The notes: generated by a model from the letters alone, not told the origin. Counted from the stretch's first letter, positions 10,441 through 23,100 are shown. The stretch: 64,000 nucleotides of DNA from Diplosphaera chodatii (GCA_032358165.1 JAALGY010000015.1:2170001-2234000), one strand, 5' to 3'. Numbers and translations are program-made.

Positions 10441-13400
10441 ATGCCCAGCATCCAGCCGAGGATGTTTGTGGCAGTGACCACGCTCATGGGGTGAGTTGTA
10501 CACCGTGCTGTTCTTGATTGGTTGGTTTTTGCAGGCGACGAGCTGGCATGCCAACTTTGCTGTTCTGCACCGGGAGTATGTTCAGGCTGCAGCGCGTCTG
10601 CAGGTGGGCGTTCTTCTATATTTTCGGCCATCTGCGGGATTTCTTCCGGTCCCAGGTCCAGAAGCTGCGGAGCTCGAAGGTGCGCACGAGGGGTGTCACC
10701 TGCCCTGCCGCACATGGTGTGATTGCAGATCTACCATACATGCTCGTCCAGCAGTGCACATGACGGCTGCCGGCTGCAGGCGCTGGAGTATGCCCCAATC
10801 CGGCAGGACTATGAGGACTTCTACACGCGTCGCATGTACTACAGACTTCACGTGCGCACTGCCACGCTTCACTGTCTTCCTGTACTCATGTCGCATTGAT
10901 CACTCGCCAAGCCACGCTTCCTCCAGCAGTAGTGCGCTGACACTGTGGTGTTGACCTAATAGGACTGCTTCAACCGGCCCATCAGCAGCGCACCAGATGC
11001 GCATGTGGATGTGCTCCTGCGCCAGCCGCCCCAGGGCCAAAAGTGAGCTGCCTTGCTTGCCCGGCTTGCAGCTGCGCGGCGTCTGCAGGATTCATGTGCG
11101 TCAACTGCCAACCGCTGCGCTGCTTCGTGTTGACCTGGCCCAATCCATGCGTCACTGTTACACACAGGGCTCTGGCGCTCACTGGTGAGACGCAGCGGTG
11201 CCTCAACCTGGGCTCATACAACTACCTAGGGTTTGCCAATCAGGACCCGTACTGCACGCCGCGCGTGCTGGACGCTCTGGATACGTACGGCTGGGCCGCA
11301 TGCTCCCCTCGCGCTGAAGCCGGTAGGGTTGTGTTACCGTACAAAATGTGATGATACAATGCATGCGCTGGACAGGCCTTCGTACTCAACATTGAATCGG
11401 TGCCAGTGGTGCATTGCTTGGTATCCGTCAGACAGCCTTCGCAAGATGATGACTACAGCCAGCACAGCAGGTTTCATGGGTCTTTGGTGGTCCTGATTCG
11501 TTGGCAGCAACCGCTATGCTGCAGACCTGTGTGCGTAAACCTCATTGTGCCCCTCGCAGGCACCACACCGTAACTTATTGTGCCCCTCGCAGGCACCACA
11601 CCGATCCACAAGCAGCTGGACGAAGAGCTGGCGGCCTTCTTGGGGAAGCCAGCGGCGCTGACATTTGGCATGGGCTTTGCCACCAACAGTGTCGGCATCC
11701 CGCTGCTTGTGGGCCGGGGCGGCCTGATCATCAGCGATGCGTTAAACCATGCGTCCATCGTCGCCGGCGTACGTGGCTCTGGTGCCAAGGTCAAGGTGGG
11801 TGTGGAGCTCCTATGGGGCTGCATTTCTTAGGCCTGCTGATTGTGAAAAGCATGGACGGTGTGCTTGAGGCCTCGTCAAGCAGCCCAGCCACCTCAGGTT
11901 GTTGTTGTGAGCAGTAAGTAGTGTCTCAGCATCCACTCGTTCCTGACACTCCGCTAGTGCGGGCACTCGATAGTCCAGGATAGCTACGTAATGCAATCAA
12001 AGCAGTGCTGCAGACAGCAGTGTTTGAGGATTCATTCCGTTGACCAGTTAGTGCTTTCGGTGGTTTTTTACATGCAGATCACTGAGCCAGCATTCTTGTT
12101 GCAGTATTGCTCCAGTGAGCCAGCATCGCTGTGCTCAGTGATCTGCATGTAACAAGCCATCGAAAGCACTACGACCAGATTGGGGTACTTTACGTCAACA
12201 TTGCATTCTGCCTGTAGGTGTTCAAGCACAACGATCCCAAAGCCTTGGAGGTGGTGCTGCGCGCCAGCATAGCGGAGGGGCAGCCGCGCACGCACCGCCC
12301 CTGGCGGAAGATCCTGGTCGTGATCGAGGGCATCTACTCCATGGAGGGCGAGCTGGGCGAGCTCGCGCCCGTCGTCGCTGTGTGCAAGAAATACAAGGTG
12401 GAGCCCTTCTGTCTACGTTATGGGGCTGGCAGACCCTCATGAGCTGGCCAGCTATGCAAGGTTGTGCATGTCCACGCTCAGTCTATGTGCTGTGCCTACT
12501 TTCGTGAAACCCTCGATGCCTGAGTCCCTCTGGAGTACTGCATTGCTGGTGGTCCACTGCGGATTGAGATATATGGTACCAACCTGATGGGTCAGACCCA
12601 CATACATGTTTGCCGGGTCATGCGATCGGCTGCAGCCACTTGCAGGCGTATGTGTACTTGGACGAGGCACACTCGATTGGTGCGATGGGGAAGACAGGCC
12701 GCGGCGTGTGTGAGCACCTGGGCGTCGACCCCGCCGATGTGGACATCATGATGGGCACATTCACCAAGTCCTTTGGATCCTATGGCGGCTACATCGCCGG
12801 CTCAAAGTGAGCCTGATGAGGCAGTGGCAGAGGCTTGACGTACCCATGCCAGCCTGGCGGATGTTGCAAATATGTGTACACCCTTGCACAACCATCGTGT
12901 CTCTGCTTTGCTAATGCCGCGCTGATGTCATGTGTTGCTATGTACCTGCAGGGAGGTGATCGCGAAGCTGAGGGCGTGTGGGGCTGCTGATTTATATGCC
13001 TCCGCAATGAGCGCCCCTGCTGCGGAGCAGATCCTGTCAGCCTTACACCTCATCCAGGCAAGCTGCAGACATCCAACTTTGTTCGCTTCCAGCCCGCAAC
13101 CCCAGACTGCTCAGGGCGTTTATTGAAAGTTTCCGACCTGCGAGGCAATAGTGGCGTTCGTTGTTTGCAGGATGCGGACGGCAGTGGGCGTGGCCCCGCC
13201 AAGCTCCGCAACCTGAAGGACAACAGCAACTACTTCCGCGCGGCGCTGCTGCGCATGGGCCTGACTGTGCTCGGCGACTGGGACTCGCCTGTCATGGTGC
13301 GACTCTGCTGCAAAACCAACATGCAGAAAGCACCCCATGCAGGTGTACACGAGTGGATTTCGCCTGCACCGCAATGCTGTTGTGTGATGAAGGTCCTTCT

Positions 13401-13884
13401 GGCTGTCCAATGTGGTGCGGGCATGACGACAGCTCACTTGTGCACGTTCCGCAGCCGGTGATGCTGTACCACCCGGGCAAGATCGCGGCGTTTGGGCGGC
13501 TGACGCTGGCGCGTGGCATCGCCGCCGTCGTGGTCGGCTTCCCGGCAACGCCGCTCCTCACGAGCCGCGCCCGCATCTGCATCTCCGCCGCGCACACACG
13601 GGAGGACCTGGACCGCGCGATTGCTGCCCTGCAGGAGGTCGCCGAGGAGTGCGGGCTGAACTACAATGTGAGTTCATCACATGACCTGGGGACTGGCATC
13701 CACCAGCCATATGCAAGTACACGTGTGGACATGCTCGTATCACGGGACCGGAACGGATCACCTGGCGCTGCAGGAACCCCTAAAGCTGGACTATCAGCCT
13801 GGTTTGGGCGATGCCAAGATGAACGGCTACACGAATGGAATGAATGGCGAGGTGTCAGGACACAAGCAGCACCTGGTTGGGTGA
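10441..13884 (+). CDS. LCB2: Serine palmitoyltransferase catalytic subunit LCB2
   Basis: PLP enzyme that condenses serine with palmitoyl-CoA, the first step of sphingolipid synthesis, at the ER as a heterodimer with LCB1. Twelve exons join in phase: 10441-10490, 10604-10679, 10780-10851, 10963-11042, 11168-11322, 11593-11795, 12218-12397, 12646-12806, 12952-13057, 13171-13296, 13455-13667, 13774-13884. They give 510 residues (plant LCB2 is about 490). Seen in order: N-terminal membrane segment ([12 protein letters not shown]), [47 protein letters not shown], and [13 protein letters not shown], whose lysine binds PLP and marks this as LCB2 rather than LCB1. The intron after 13057 starts with GC. 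The intron before exon 6 has a duplicated acceptor and the next intron holds a foldback element. The C-terminal tail ([13 protein letters not shown]...) is not conserved. Confidence 0.97.
11544..11603 (+). repeat. Duplicated 3' splice site of LCB2 exon 6
   Basis: A 27-bp block containing the acceptor and first exon bases occurs twice, at 11544-11570 and 11577-11603, offset by 33 bp. The downstream AG (11591-11592) gives the conserved protein G-T-T-P-I-H. The upstream AG (11558-11559) would give G-T-T-P followed at once by an in-frame TAA at 11571-11573. Confidence 0.9.
12048..12172. mobile_element. Foldback (MITE-like) element in an LCB2 intron
   Basis: Two 38-bp arms (12049-12086 and 12134-12171) are inverted copies matching at 35 of 38 positions. 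Two of the three differences would still pair as G-U in RNA. The loop is 47 nt. The element is bracketed by GACCAG direct repeats at 12042-12047 and 12173-12178, consistent with a 6-bp target-site duplication. It has no coding capacity. It could be a MITE, or an intronic hairpin giving small RNA from the LCB2 transcript. Confidence 0.75.
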
Positions 13885-14180
13885 CTGATGATAGGCTGCG
13901 AGGGGTTTTGGTTAACGCCCAGCACCTCGAAGAGGTACTGTCAGCCCTGGCTCAAGTGCTGGGTCAAGGTGCTGGCACTGTGCAGTGCTTGCTCCCGCTC
14001 AGCTTTGGTCCATGCAGCTTGTTGGCGCTGACAAGCGTCTGGGAACGGCTGATGGTCAGCATGGTTGTTTGATATAACAAATCCGAGTTGATGGCGGCTG
14101 GTGCTCTGACATGGGGTTCAGATCTTCTCTTGATTGCTTTCAGCCAGTTACATGACCTACTTCCGTGTAACACAACATGC
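13885..14180. other. Convergent intergenic region, LCB2 / YIF1
   Basis: About 300 bp between two converging stop codons. No gene is supported; expected 3' UTRs and polyadenylation signals. Confidence 0.5.
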
Positions 14181-15994
14181 CTACTTGGGTTTCAAGGCAG
14201 CAAGAGCAGCTGGCCGAATGCCAAGGTAGTACATGAAGGGAAACTGGAACAGCGCCAACCCCAGCAACACGTAGTTGTGCATCGAGCTGTCTACCCCTGC
14301 ACGGCAGGTGACACGTTCGTGTGGGCATTGCTCCGTGCCTGCAAGGCCATGGCGCTTTGCAAACTTGGCGTCATCTTTGCATGCACTCACTGTACTGCCG
14401 TGCTTCATGGAAGATGACGCGCTTGATGGTCCGCACTGTGAACACCGCCATGCACAGTGCGCCATACACCCACAACACATGCCACGCTACCCTCCCTGCA
14501 CGACCAGCAGCATGCGGTTACGGCACCAACCGCGTGCACCCGCGACCATGCTGCCTGCCCATGTTAAGTGTGGTGCTGCCACTGGCGCAATGTAGCAAGC
14601 TTGGCGATCGAGTTTGGAATACTCACCAAATGCCGCGCCCACGAGTGATGTGAGGCAGACATGTACAAAAGGGTATCCAGCGTATGCCACGACCTCCAGG
14701 AAGGGCACCGCAGATGGGATGCCCATCAGGTACAGCAGTGCCTGCAGGAGGGGTGACACGTGCCCGTGCAGCCGATGCGCATGAAGCTAGTGGCAGCATG
14801 ACGATGCCTGGCAAGCATGCCCCATGGCACTGTGATCGTGCTACCCCAAGCTCTGCAGCCACTGATGCAGACGCGGTGCTCCGCTGTCACGTGGTCGTCT
14901 GATACAACACACAGCCGAGTGCAGTAGTGCAGCGGCACCTTTAGCAGGATGGTGTGCGCAGACCAGGCAGCGAAGGTGGTGCTGACTGCTGTGGTCATCA
15001 GGTCTGGTTTGAATTTACGATGCTGGGCGGCTGCCAAGCAGATGAGCAGGGAGTAGGTGCCAGCACCCATAAGAGGAATGTACAGGTCTGGCGCGTTTAC
15101 ATCCTGCCGAGGCGGGAGGTATTTGTGCCCGCCCGATATCTGTGACGGACACCATGGGCGTCAGGCTTCTGCCCACACAAAGGCGTTTGAGAGTGCCCCG
15201 TCATATGCGCGTTCGTTACAAAGCATACTAGGGGTGCACATGTTGTTGACGGCTGCCAACCAGTGCCACTGTGATCTGACCTGTTCAAGGACCCTGGTGT
15301 AGTTCCATCGCCGCAGGAATGGCGCCACCAGCATCAACAGCTTTGCCCTCACTGCAGATTCGAACCCACTGTTATCGTAAGGCTATGGAATGTCAAGCAA
15401 GTGGCTGCTGCCTGGGATACCGTCTGTGAAAGCCCCGCAGATCACCGCACCATATTCGGTGTTGAGGTTGAAAAAGTAGTGCATCACATCAGTGGACATG
15501 AAGCCCATGCGCTGCTGCATGAACGCCTGTCCCCGCTGCAAGTAGCTGGCGCCCTGCTGGTGTAGCATGTCGGTGGCAAACCCTGTCATGAAGGCGTCGC
15601 TGCCACCCGGAAACGGTGCAAAGCCCTGCAGCCTCACACGGTTGGTCAACCATCTCTTGGCGTCATCAATGTTGCGGTTCACATGCGCTGCCGCAGGCAA
15701 TCATGGTGCCAGTATGTGAGCTATCTCATCGCTGCCTGGCCTGTGCAGAACAACCAACTCAGTTGCAAGGCTACGCACCGGCTGCCCCGGGCCCGGTGGC
15801 TGTGGCGCATACACACCCGGCTGCACATAAGGCTGCTGCTGAGGCACAAACGGCTGACCGCCGTACGGCTGCTGTGAATATGGCGGCTGCTGTCCATACT
15901 GCTGCTGCTGCTGCTGTTGAGGATCGTAGGGCTGCTGCACGAAGTCGCCTGGGCCTGAGCCATACGGCGCCTGTGCGCCATACGGCGCTGACAT
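14181..15994 (-). CDS. YIF1: YIF1-family protein (Yip1-interacting factor, ER-Golgi trafficking)
   Basis: Multi-pass membrane protein of the YIF1 family, which partners Yip1/Yos1 on COPII vesicles and the early Golgi. The start at 15994 opens a Gln/Pro/Tyr/Gly-rich cytosolic region with a run of seven glutamines. Exon 1 (15775-15994) joins exon 2 (from 15687) in phase. Exon 2 carries FMQQRMGFMSTDVMHYFFN and joins an exon reading EYVRAKLLMLVAPFLRRW, the conserved YIF1 core. Later exons carry PPRQDVNAPDLYIPLMGAG (the family signature before the first helix), several hydrophobic helices, FTVRTIKRVIFHEARQY, and a final helix ending at the TAG at 14181. Some internal exon borders were not fixed. 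The identity rests on the DVNAPDLYIPLM block and order of segments. Confidence 0.92.
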
Positions 15995-16814
15995 TGCAGC
16001 CTATAAAGCTCCCGCGGAAGTTGCGCTGCGCCAACGCAGGTGTCTGCCCAGCTGCTTAAGTACCCAATATACAAGTGTCAGCACGATTGCAGCTCGTGAC
16101 TCCAAGCTCCAGGTGCTGATGAAGGTGGTCAGTTTGAAAACTTCCTCAAATGTGTGCAGCGTTGGTAGAACGGAACCTGGTCTGTCAATCGAGCTGTACA
16201 GCGGATGCTGCACACGCAGCGAGGTGATCAATGCCTGCTCGTGCAAATGGCCACTGGGGCTGCATCCGACAAGCAGTCCAAGGTCCAGTCAGTTGAAAGG
16301 GAAGGCACAGGCTGACCGGGGCGCCATCGCCCAGTCAGGAGTCGGAAGCAGCTGCCCCCTGGATCCTGGCCAATCGCCGATCAACCGCACAGAGCATCTT
16401 TGCATTCTGCTGCGCAGTTCAGAGCCCGATATTGGTTTTCGAAGCTGCTTTATATCATCTTTAGACAGCGTGTAGCGTGCTGCATTCCAAGACGAACCGA
16501 TCGGCTACGTACAGCTTGCTGGAAAGGTGGGTGACCATCCAGCTGCAATCTGTGATGCTGTTGCGACGCGCCTGGCTGCGCATGGAGTGAACCATGTGTT
16601 GAAAGATCATACTCTACGGGTATCGTGCCAGCAGTCCTCTCGACACCTCGCAACAAGGAGAAGTGTTGATCTGGTCAGCCTGCGCATCATGTTGACCAAT
16701 CGGGTCCTGCTCGAAACTTCGTGCGGCATGATCATTGCAACGTTTGCTCAAATACTTGCAGGCGCAGACCCCAGGGGACCGCACGACACGTGCTGCTGAT
16801 CTACAGTCGGCGCA
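15995..16814. other. Divergent intergenic region, YIF1 / UGPase
   Basis: About 820 bp between two head-to-head genes. A minus-strand reading frame at 16001-16246 has a hydrophobic patch but no recognisable family and no evidence of splicing to YIF1, so it is not called. Expected to contain both promoters. Confidence 0.5.
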
Positions 16815-19639
16815 ATGGGGGCTCAGGGCGACTTTGCTCCCTTCGAGGAGAAGATGAGGGCTGAGGGCCTCAGCGACGCAGCAATCGACGCGTTTAGGCA
16901 CAACTATGAGCAGCTGGTGGCCGGCGTCACCGGTCTGGTGAGCCTGGCGGCGCCATCTGCTGTGCAGCGGGCCTTGACCGCATGCTGATGGCTAGCAGGC
17001 CTGTGCAAGCATGCAGGGCAATGCCTACTGACTTGCAATGCAGCATTGCAGGTCGGGGAAGACACCATCGAGGCCATTGACGACCTCCCGCGGCTGGAGA
17101 AACTTGACGCTTCAAAGGATGTCGACTTGCAGGTGCTGATGACATGTGGCTTTGCCACTCTGGTGTGCTCGTGAACTCACATCGTGGTGGTTGTGGCTGT
17201 GACAGCTGATGCCTGCACCCACCAAACGTGCTCCTGTCACGTGTGTCGCAGAAGCTGCTGTCCCAGACAGCGGTGCTGAAGCTGAATGGCGGCCTGGGCA
17301 CATCAATGGGCCTGGAAAAGGCGAAGTCGCTGCTGGAGGTGTGCACACACTCACAGCAGCACAGCACGAAAGTGGCGTACCAGCTGCGTCTGAGGAGTCG
17401 TACATGCACATCATGTCAGGGGCGTACCAGTGCCACGCCAGCCTGGGGTTATGCGACGGTGGCTTCTGCAGGTGAGGGACGGCAAGACCTTCCTGGACCT
17501 GATCGCTGAGCAGGTGGAGCACACCAGGAAGAGCATCGGCGCCAAGGTGAGAGCCGCAAACCCACCAGCGCACAGCCCGATGAGTGTGCCAGCACGAGTA
17601 CGTCGATTCACACCAGTGCGATCGTGCAGCGGACATGCTGCCTGACAAGCCGACTCACCACCTAGCATCGTGGTGTTGCGCTGCAGGTGCGCTTCATCCT
17701 GATGAACAGCTTCTCCACCAGCGACGACACAAAGGAGCACCTCCGCAAGAAGCACGCGGAGCTGATCGACGAGGAGGACAGCGAGCTGGTGCAGAACAAG
17801 TCCCCCAAGGTGGACGCCAAAACCCTGAAGCCAGCCGAGTACTCAGCCAACCGCGACCAGGAGTGGTGCGTCCCATTGGCAGCAACACCTGCTGCGCCTG
17901 CACTGCCGTGTGCAATGCGGTGTGGCCGCTGCAAGCGGGGGCTGCCGGAGACCCCATCGACCACAGACAGACACCAGCAGCTGTCATGCACAGCGTCCCT
18001 ATAGTGTCCGCAAACCCGGCACGTTGCGGCGGCAGGTGCCCGCCCGGCCACGGCGACATCTACCCCGCGCTGCTGGGCACCGGCATGCTGGCGCGGCTGC
18101 GGGAGAAGGGCATCAACTACGTGTTTGTCAGCAACAGCGACAACCTGGGCGCCACGCTGGACCTGGACCTGCTTGCCTACTTTGCGCAGTCCGGAAACGG
18201 CTTCCTCATGGAGGTGCGCTATCACACGATCTACACAGGCCTGCAGGCAGCTGAAAAAGAGTGGTGACCATGCCTGCCTACAGAGAAGCATTGAACGCGT
18301 GAAAGGACGCGCCAGTGCAGTATCTCGCCGTGCACTCATGAGCAAAGTGTTGTGGCCCAGCAAACCGTTCATCGGAGCACGAGGAGCGACCTGATGGCTG
18401 GGCACATGGAGAAGCAGCAGACTCACTGCTTGGAACAAATGCCGTGTTGTCATGCAGGTGGCCGAGAGGACGGTAGCGGACAAGAAGGGCGGGCACCTGA
18501 CCAAGCGCAAGTCGGACGGGCGGCTGCTGCTGCGTGAGTCTGCGATGGTGTCAGACGAGGACAAGTCAGCCTTCGAGGATACCACAAAGTGGGCAGCTTG
18601 TTGCACTTGTCAGATGTAGGGTGGCGTTGCAGTCCTCAACCTCTGCTACGTGTGTGACTGCCATGCCAACAGCATCCTTCACCCTGCCGAGCTGCACACC
18701 ATGCATGACAATGTGCCCACACTGTGATGCAGGCACAAGTTCTTCAACACCAACAACCTGTGGGTCAATCTGGACAAGCTGCAGGCGACGCTGGACGAGC
18801 AGGGCGGCCTGCTCAAGCTGCCGCTCATCAAGAACAAGAAGACGGTGCGTAGTGCTGAAACCCCTCACCTGCCTGCAGCCGCGTACCTGAGACACTGCAG
18901 ACCAACGCAAGCTGTGTGGTCCACGGGGTTGTGTGGTCAAACATGCTGCCGGCTCATCTGCTGATGATCCGGTGCCCGCGCATGCCGTGCAGGTGAACCC
19001 GCGGGACAGCGACTCGGCGCCGGTGTTCCAGCTGGAGACGGCGATGGGCTCCGCCATCGAGTGCTTCGAGAGCGCGGGCGCCATCGTGGTCCCGCGCACC
19101 CGCTTCGCGCCCGTCAAGACCTGCAACGACCTGTTCGTGCTGCGCTCCGACGCGTACAAGGTGCCCATCACATAGCACTCTCTCAGAGGCTGACATCGAT
19201 CGCCCAGGTGGTGCGTGTGGTCAAGCGCGCACAGCGGCGGTGCGGCTGCCGGATGTTGCCTGCGGTGGTGATGAGCGGCGGTGACATATCCGATGGGGCT
19301 AGCAAAGCTGTGCAGGTGACAGAGAAGTCGACGTTGGAGCTGGCCACCGGGTCCGCGCCCATCGTGAAGCTGGACGACAAGCACTACAAGCTGGTGGACA
19401 AGATGGAGGCGCTGACGCTGCGGGCGCCGAGCCTGGTTGGCGCCAAGGCGCTCACCGTCAAGGGCCCCGTCAAGTTTGTGCCCGGCACCACCATCATCAA
19501 GGGCGAGGTCACCATCACCAACGATACGGGCAAGCCGATTGCCTTGAAGGAGGGCACATACTCGGATCAGACAGTGGAGCTCAAGCCCAGCTCAACACCA
19601 GAGCCGCAGACAGGTGGCATGCAACCCGCATACGCTTGA
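16815..19639 (+). CDS. UGP1: UTP-glucose-1-phosphate uridylyltransferase (UGPase)
   Basis: Makes UDP-glucose from glucose-1-phosphate and UTP for cell wall, sucrose and glycolipid synthesis; no transit peptide is seen, so cytosolic is likely. Ten exons join in phase: 16815-16937, 17052-17132, 17252-17338, 17472-17546, 17687-17865, 18036-18213, 18458-18588, 18733-18844, 18993-19160, 19316-19639. They give 485 residues (plant enzymes about 470). Motifs in order: LKLNGGLGTSMGLEKAKS (nucleotide-binding loop), MNSFSTSDDT, PPGHGDIYPALLG, VSNSDNLGATLD, FNTNNLWVNL, QLETAMGSAI, then the C-terminal left-handed beta-helix (VKGPVKFVPGTTIIKGEV). The residue before PPGHGD is cysteine where plant enzymes have tyrosine. 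The first intron lies after residue 41. Confidence 0.97.
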
Positions 19640-20165
19640 TGGCCATGCACTACGAGTATGTGGTCGCTTTTCACTGCTGTTTCGAGCACTTACTTGCAGC
19701 AAGTGACATTTTCAGACATGCATTATGCTACGCGGGGCAAATCTGCTGGGCATTGTAGCACTGTGTCAGCCAGCCTTTGCATGTGAAGAAGTGCCAATGC
19801 CAGACTGCCTGCGGCAACACCTTCTGTATACACTTATCGGGCTTGTGCAGATCTGCTGCAACGCAGCGTTACCACTTGAGGTGTCCAACATGAGTAATCT
19901 AAAACTCCGTTTCTCCACTGGGATTGCAACGAAGAGGCATGCACAGTTGCCACACTCCATGCCCTGCTGTTGCTTCCTGCCTGACTGCCTGAACAACTAC
20001 ACAACCCGCTGCTCAAACGACACAACTGAAACATTCCAATGGTCAATGTGTCACACTGCCAGCTCACTGCCTCTACAGTTCGTGCCGACATCTGCAGTGA
20101 TGCTAAGTATGCAAATCCTCCAGAACTCACACAGTACTTTGCTTGACCGGAACCCTGACGCTGCC
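19640..20165. other. Convergent intergenic region, UGPase / MYB3R
   Basis: About 525 bp between converging stops. Local composition is more AT-rich than the flanking exons. A plus-strand reading frame at 19725-20186 resembles no family and is not called. Confidence 0.5.
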
Positions 20166-23100
20166 TTATTGCGTCAGGAAGTGTGAGGGGCTGAACAGCG
20201 CGGCCGAGTCATCGGCGCCCCGCCGCACGCCGGAGTCGACGCTCTTGGTGGCGCCGCTGCGGCGGCGGGCGTCTGCCGGCGTGCCGCCGCTGAGGGACCC
20301 CGCACTCGCCTCGCCCAGGGCGCGCTGATCTGCCGGCGCGTGCGCCGCTGACAGCCGGGCAGCCTTGTCGGAGCCTGCATGATGGATGTGAGTGTGTGAC
20401 ACCTTCAGGCGTGATGTATCCCCAGCTACACCCTACTTTAGCATGTAGCAAGCTCGGCTTGAAATTTGGAATGGTGTCGACCAAGGAGGACAAAGTTGCA
20501 CCTGCATTCTCCTTGCTGGACGTCGGGCTGGGGGTGGCTGCAAGCTGGCGGCGGAAGTCAGCCGCAGAGCCACCCGCTGTGGTTATCGCACCACCAGGCT
20601 GCGCAGCGGCGCCAAACAGCAGGTCCAGCCGCTGCTGCGGGGTGGCCTCCAGGCCAGCGGGCCAGCTCCCATCGTCAGCGCTGTCCCCCTGAGGCGTCTC
20701 CACTGGGACCACCGGTCCCGGCTGCTGCAGCAGTGCCTCCGCCGCTGCAAACAAACTCGCTGCCGACGCTGCAGTCGCACGCATGCGTGTCATCAGCTCC
20801 GCTGAGGCGTAGGAGTCGTCCGAGTCCGATGCGTGACCGCCACCTATGCTGCCCTGCTGCTGCCGTGCGCCAGCCCCGCTGGTCATCACGCTTTGCTGCT
20901 GCCTGTCGATGTCCATTGGTTGCGGAGCTGGTGTGTGGGTGGACAGCCTGCCCACTGCCGAGCTGGCAGCAGCGCCCCGCTGGTGTGCAGCTGCATGTGG
21001 CCGTCGCTGCTGCACCTGAGCTGCGGCAGCAGCTGCAGCCGGCTGTGCACGGGGCGCGAGCATACGGGAGGGGTCGTACCCGACCGCCTCGCGCTGTAAC
21101 ATAACGACACGTGATTGTGTCAGTACACCGAAGGAGGCACCGGCAGTCAGTGACACACTGGCGATGACCAAAGCCTGCATTGGTGGCCAGCGAGCTGCGG
21201 GTGGTCGCTGGGAGGTAGGGGAGTGGGCTGGCCCGAGCTGGGCAGCGCACCTGGGGCCAGGCCAGGAGGCCGGCGACGCAGCCCACCCCGGAGCGCGCCG
21301 TGCCGCGGCCGCCCAGGGACGGCCGCCCCAGCCCCGCGTCCGACAGCCGCGCCGCCCGCGCGATGGGGCCCTCCTCGGGCTCCCCGACCGCAGACACCTG
21401 AGCGGGTTTCGTCAACTGATCAGTTGCTGTGTCATGAGCTGAGCATACATTGATTGATATTGATCAGCTGAAGTTGGGTCAGGCTGGGGAGCACAGACGA
21501 AGTTGTCGAAACAATGTATCCTGAGCGTGCACATTAAAAGCTGCACGTACAGAGCACAAGTGCTGCAGGCAGCGTGGAGTGCGCAGCGCACCTGGGACTG
21601 TCGCCGGGCTGCGCGGCGCGCCTGCGCCTGCTCCTTCAGGCTGGGCCGGGCGTCGCCGGCCGCCGCCCACCGCGGCTGCGACTGCTGCTGCTGGTGCCGG
21701 GCGTGCTGCTGCCCGTCTGCTGCTGCGGCCGTGGCGGCGGTCGCGGCTGGCTGGCCGGTGCCAGCAGCATCGAGTGCCACTGCTGCGGGCGGCGTGGGCA
21801 CCAGGGCCTGCAGCGCTGACTGGATGGCAACGGCGGAGGGCGGCCCAGTGCGCGCATCCCGCAGCAGCTCCTCCAGCATCAGCCGCTCGGTGGGCGTCTC
21901 CGGCAGCGACACCAGGCCACCCGAGCCACAGCCTGCAGGAAAGGAAGCATGTGGGTGGTACCATGGCCTGGCTGCAGCATGTGAGGGGTAGCAAGCCTCA
22001 GCAGCAGACAGCGTGGTGCACATCTCCCTGCTCCGCGACATAGAGTCTGCACGGGTAATGGATGTGAGCCTGTGGCTCACGTCTGAAGGGGAAGGGGGTG
22101 GCGGCGGCGCCTGCGGCTGCGCCGGCTGCGGGCGTGGCCAGGCCGGCCCCAATGGCGCTCGCGGGCCTGCTGGGCGGCGAGAAGATGAGCGGCCTCGCCA
22201 GATCCTCTGCAGCGATGACAACGACCTCACGTGAACTGTACACGCGTCCAGGCGATCACAGATTGGACATGCCATGCTGGTGTGCGTATCAGGCTGCAAT
22301 GCAGAAACTGAAGGTGAACCCGAGATTCAACCCTGCTGCACATGTGCCAGGACTAGCTGGGCACCGCGCGCACCAAAGTAGGAGCCCAGGTCGCGGGGGC
22401 CGGAGGGCGACGCGGCGCCACGGCTGGCCTGCTGCGCCGTCAGTGCCTCAGCGCCGCTGTCCTGTGTGAGGGGCGCTGCCACGCCCACCCCGGAGCTGCA
22501 CCGGCTGGCAGGGTCCGCCCTGAACCCTGCACCCCGCTCCTGCCGCCCGTACTGCCCCGCGGCCACTGCACCGGGTGAGGCAGCGGCATCGCGCACGGGG
22601 CCCTGGTGCTGCTGCGCCCCGCCCAGCTGTGGCTGCCCCAGGGTGGGCGTGTGCGCCGATGCGTCAGACCCCGCCTCGGCGGCTGGACCGGGCGTCAGCG
22701 TCAGCGACATCAGCTTCTCCAGACGCCTAGGCTGTGCCTCGTCTGTGGGGAACACATCCAACAGAGCTCATTGCATGCAGAGTCCCAGCAATGTTGCCAG
22801 CGGGGCCGAGGGGGCCGCGCGCATTTCTGCAGGCCTGGCGTCTGTAGCGCATCAGGTGCCTGGTGCCCATTGTAGATTGTACATCTGTCGGCTGCCAGTC
22901 AACTGGTCTGCTGGATGGGCCAGCATCAGGCAGCTGGTTGACAAACGCAGCACCTGAGGCCTCGTCGCCGCGCGGGGGCGCGTACACCAGCGGCGGGCTG
23001 GCGAAGGCGGGGTGCTGCACGTGCGTCAGCGCGCCGGGCGTCGCGAGCTGTGCAGGGTGCAGCGCCGGGTGCTGGGCCTGGTGCGACGCTGCGGGGTGGG

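Noticed and set aside
15355..15385. GGGTTCGAATC on the minus strand, like a tRNA T-arm
   Set aside because: The flanking bases do not form a T-stem and no acceptor, D or anticodon arms can be laid out. It is the end of a YIF1 intron, at the acceptor.
16001..16246. 81-codon minus-strand frame with a hydrophobic patch upstream of YIF1
   Set aside because: No family resemblance and no in-phase splice path into YIF1; it lies where a promoter and 5' UTR are expected.
22098..22469. Several Ala/Arg/Pro-rich plus-strand frames opposite MYB3R
   Set aside because: Composition is that of the complement of low-complexity exons; no splice logic and no known domain.
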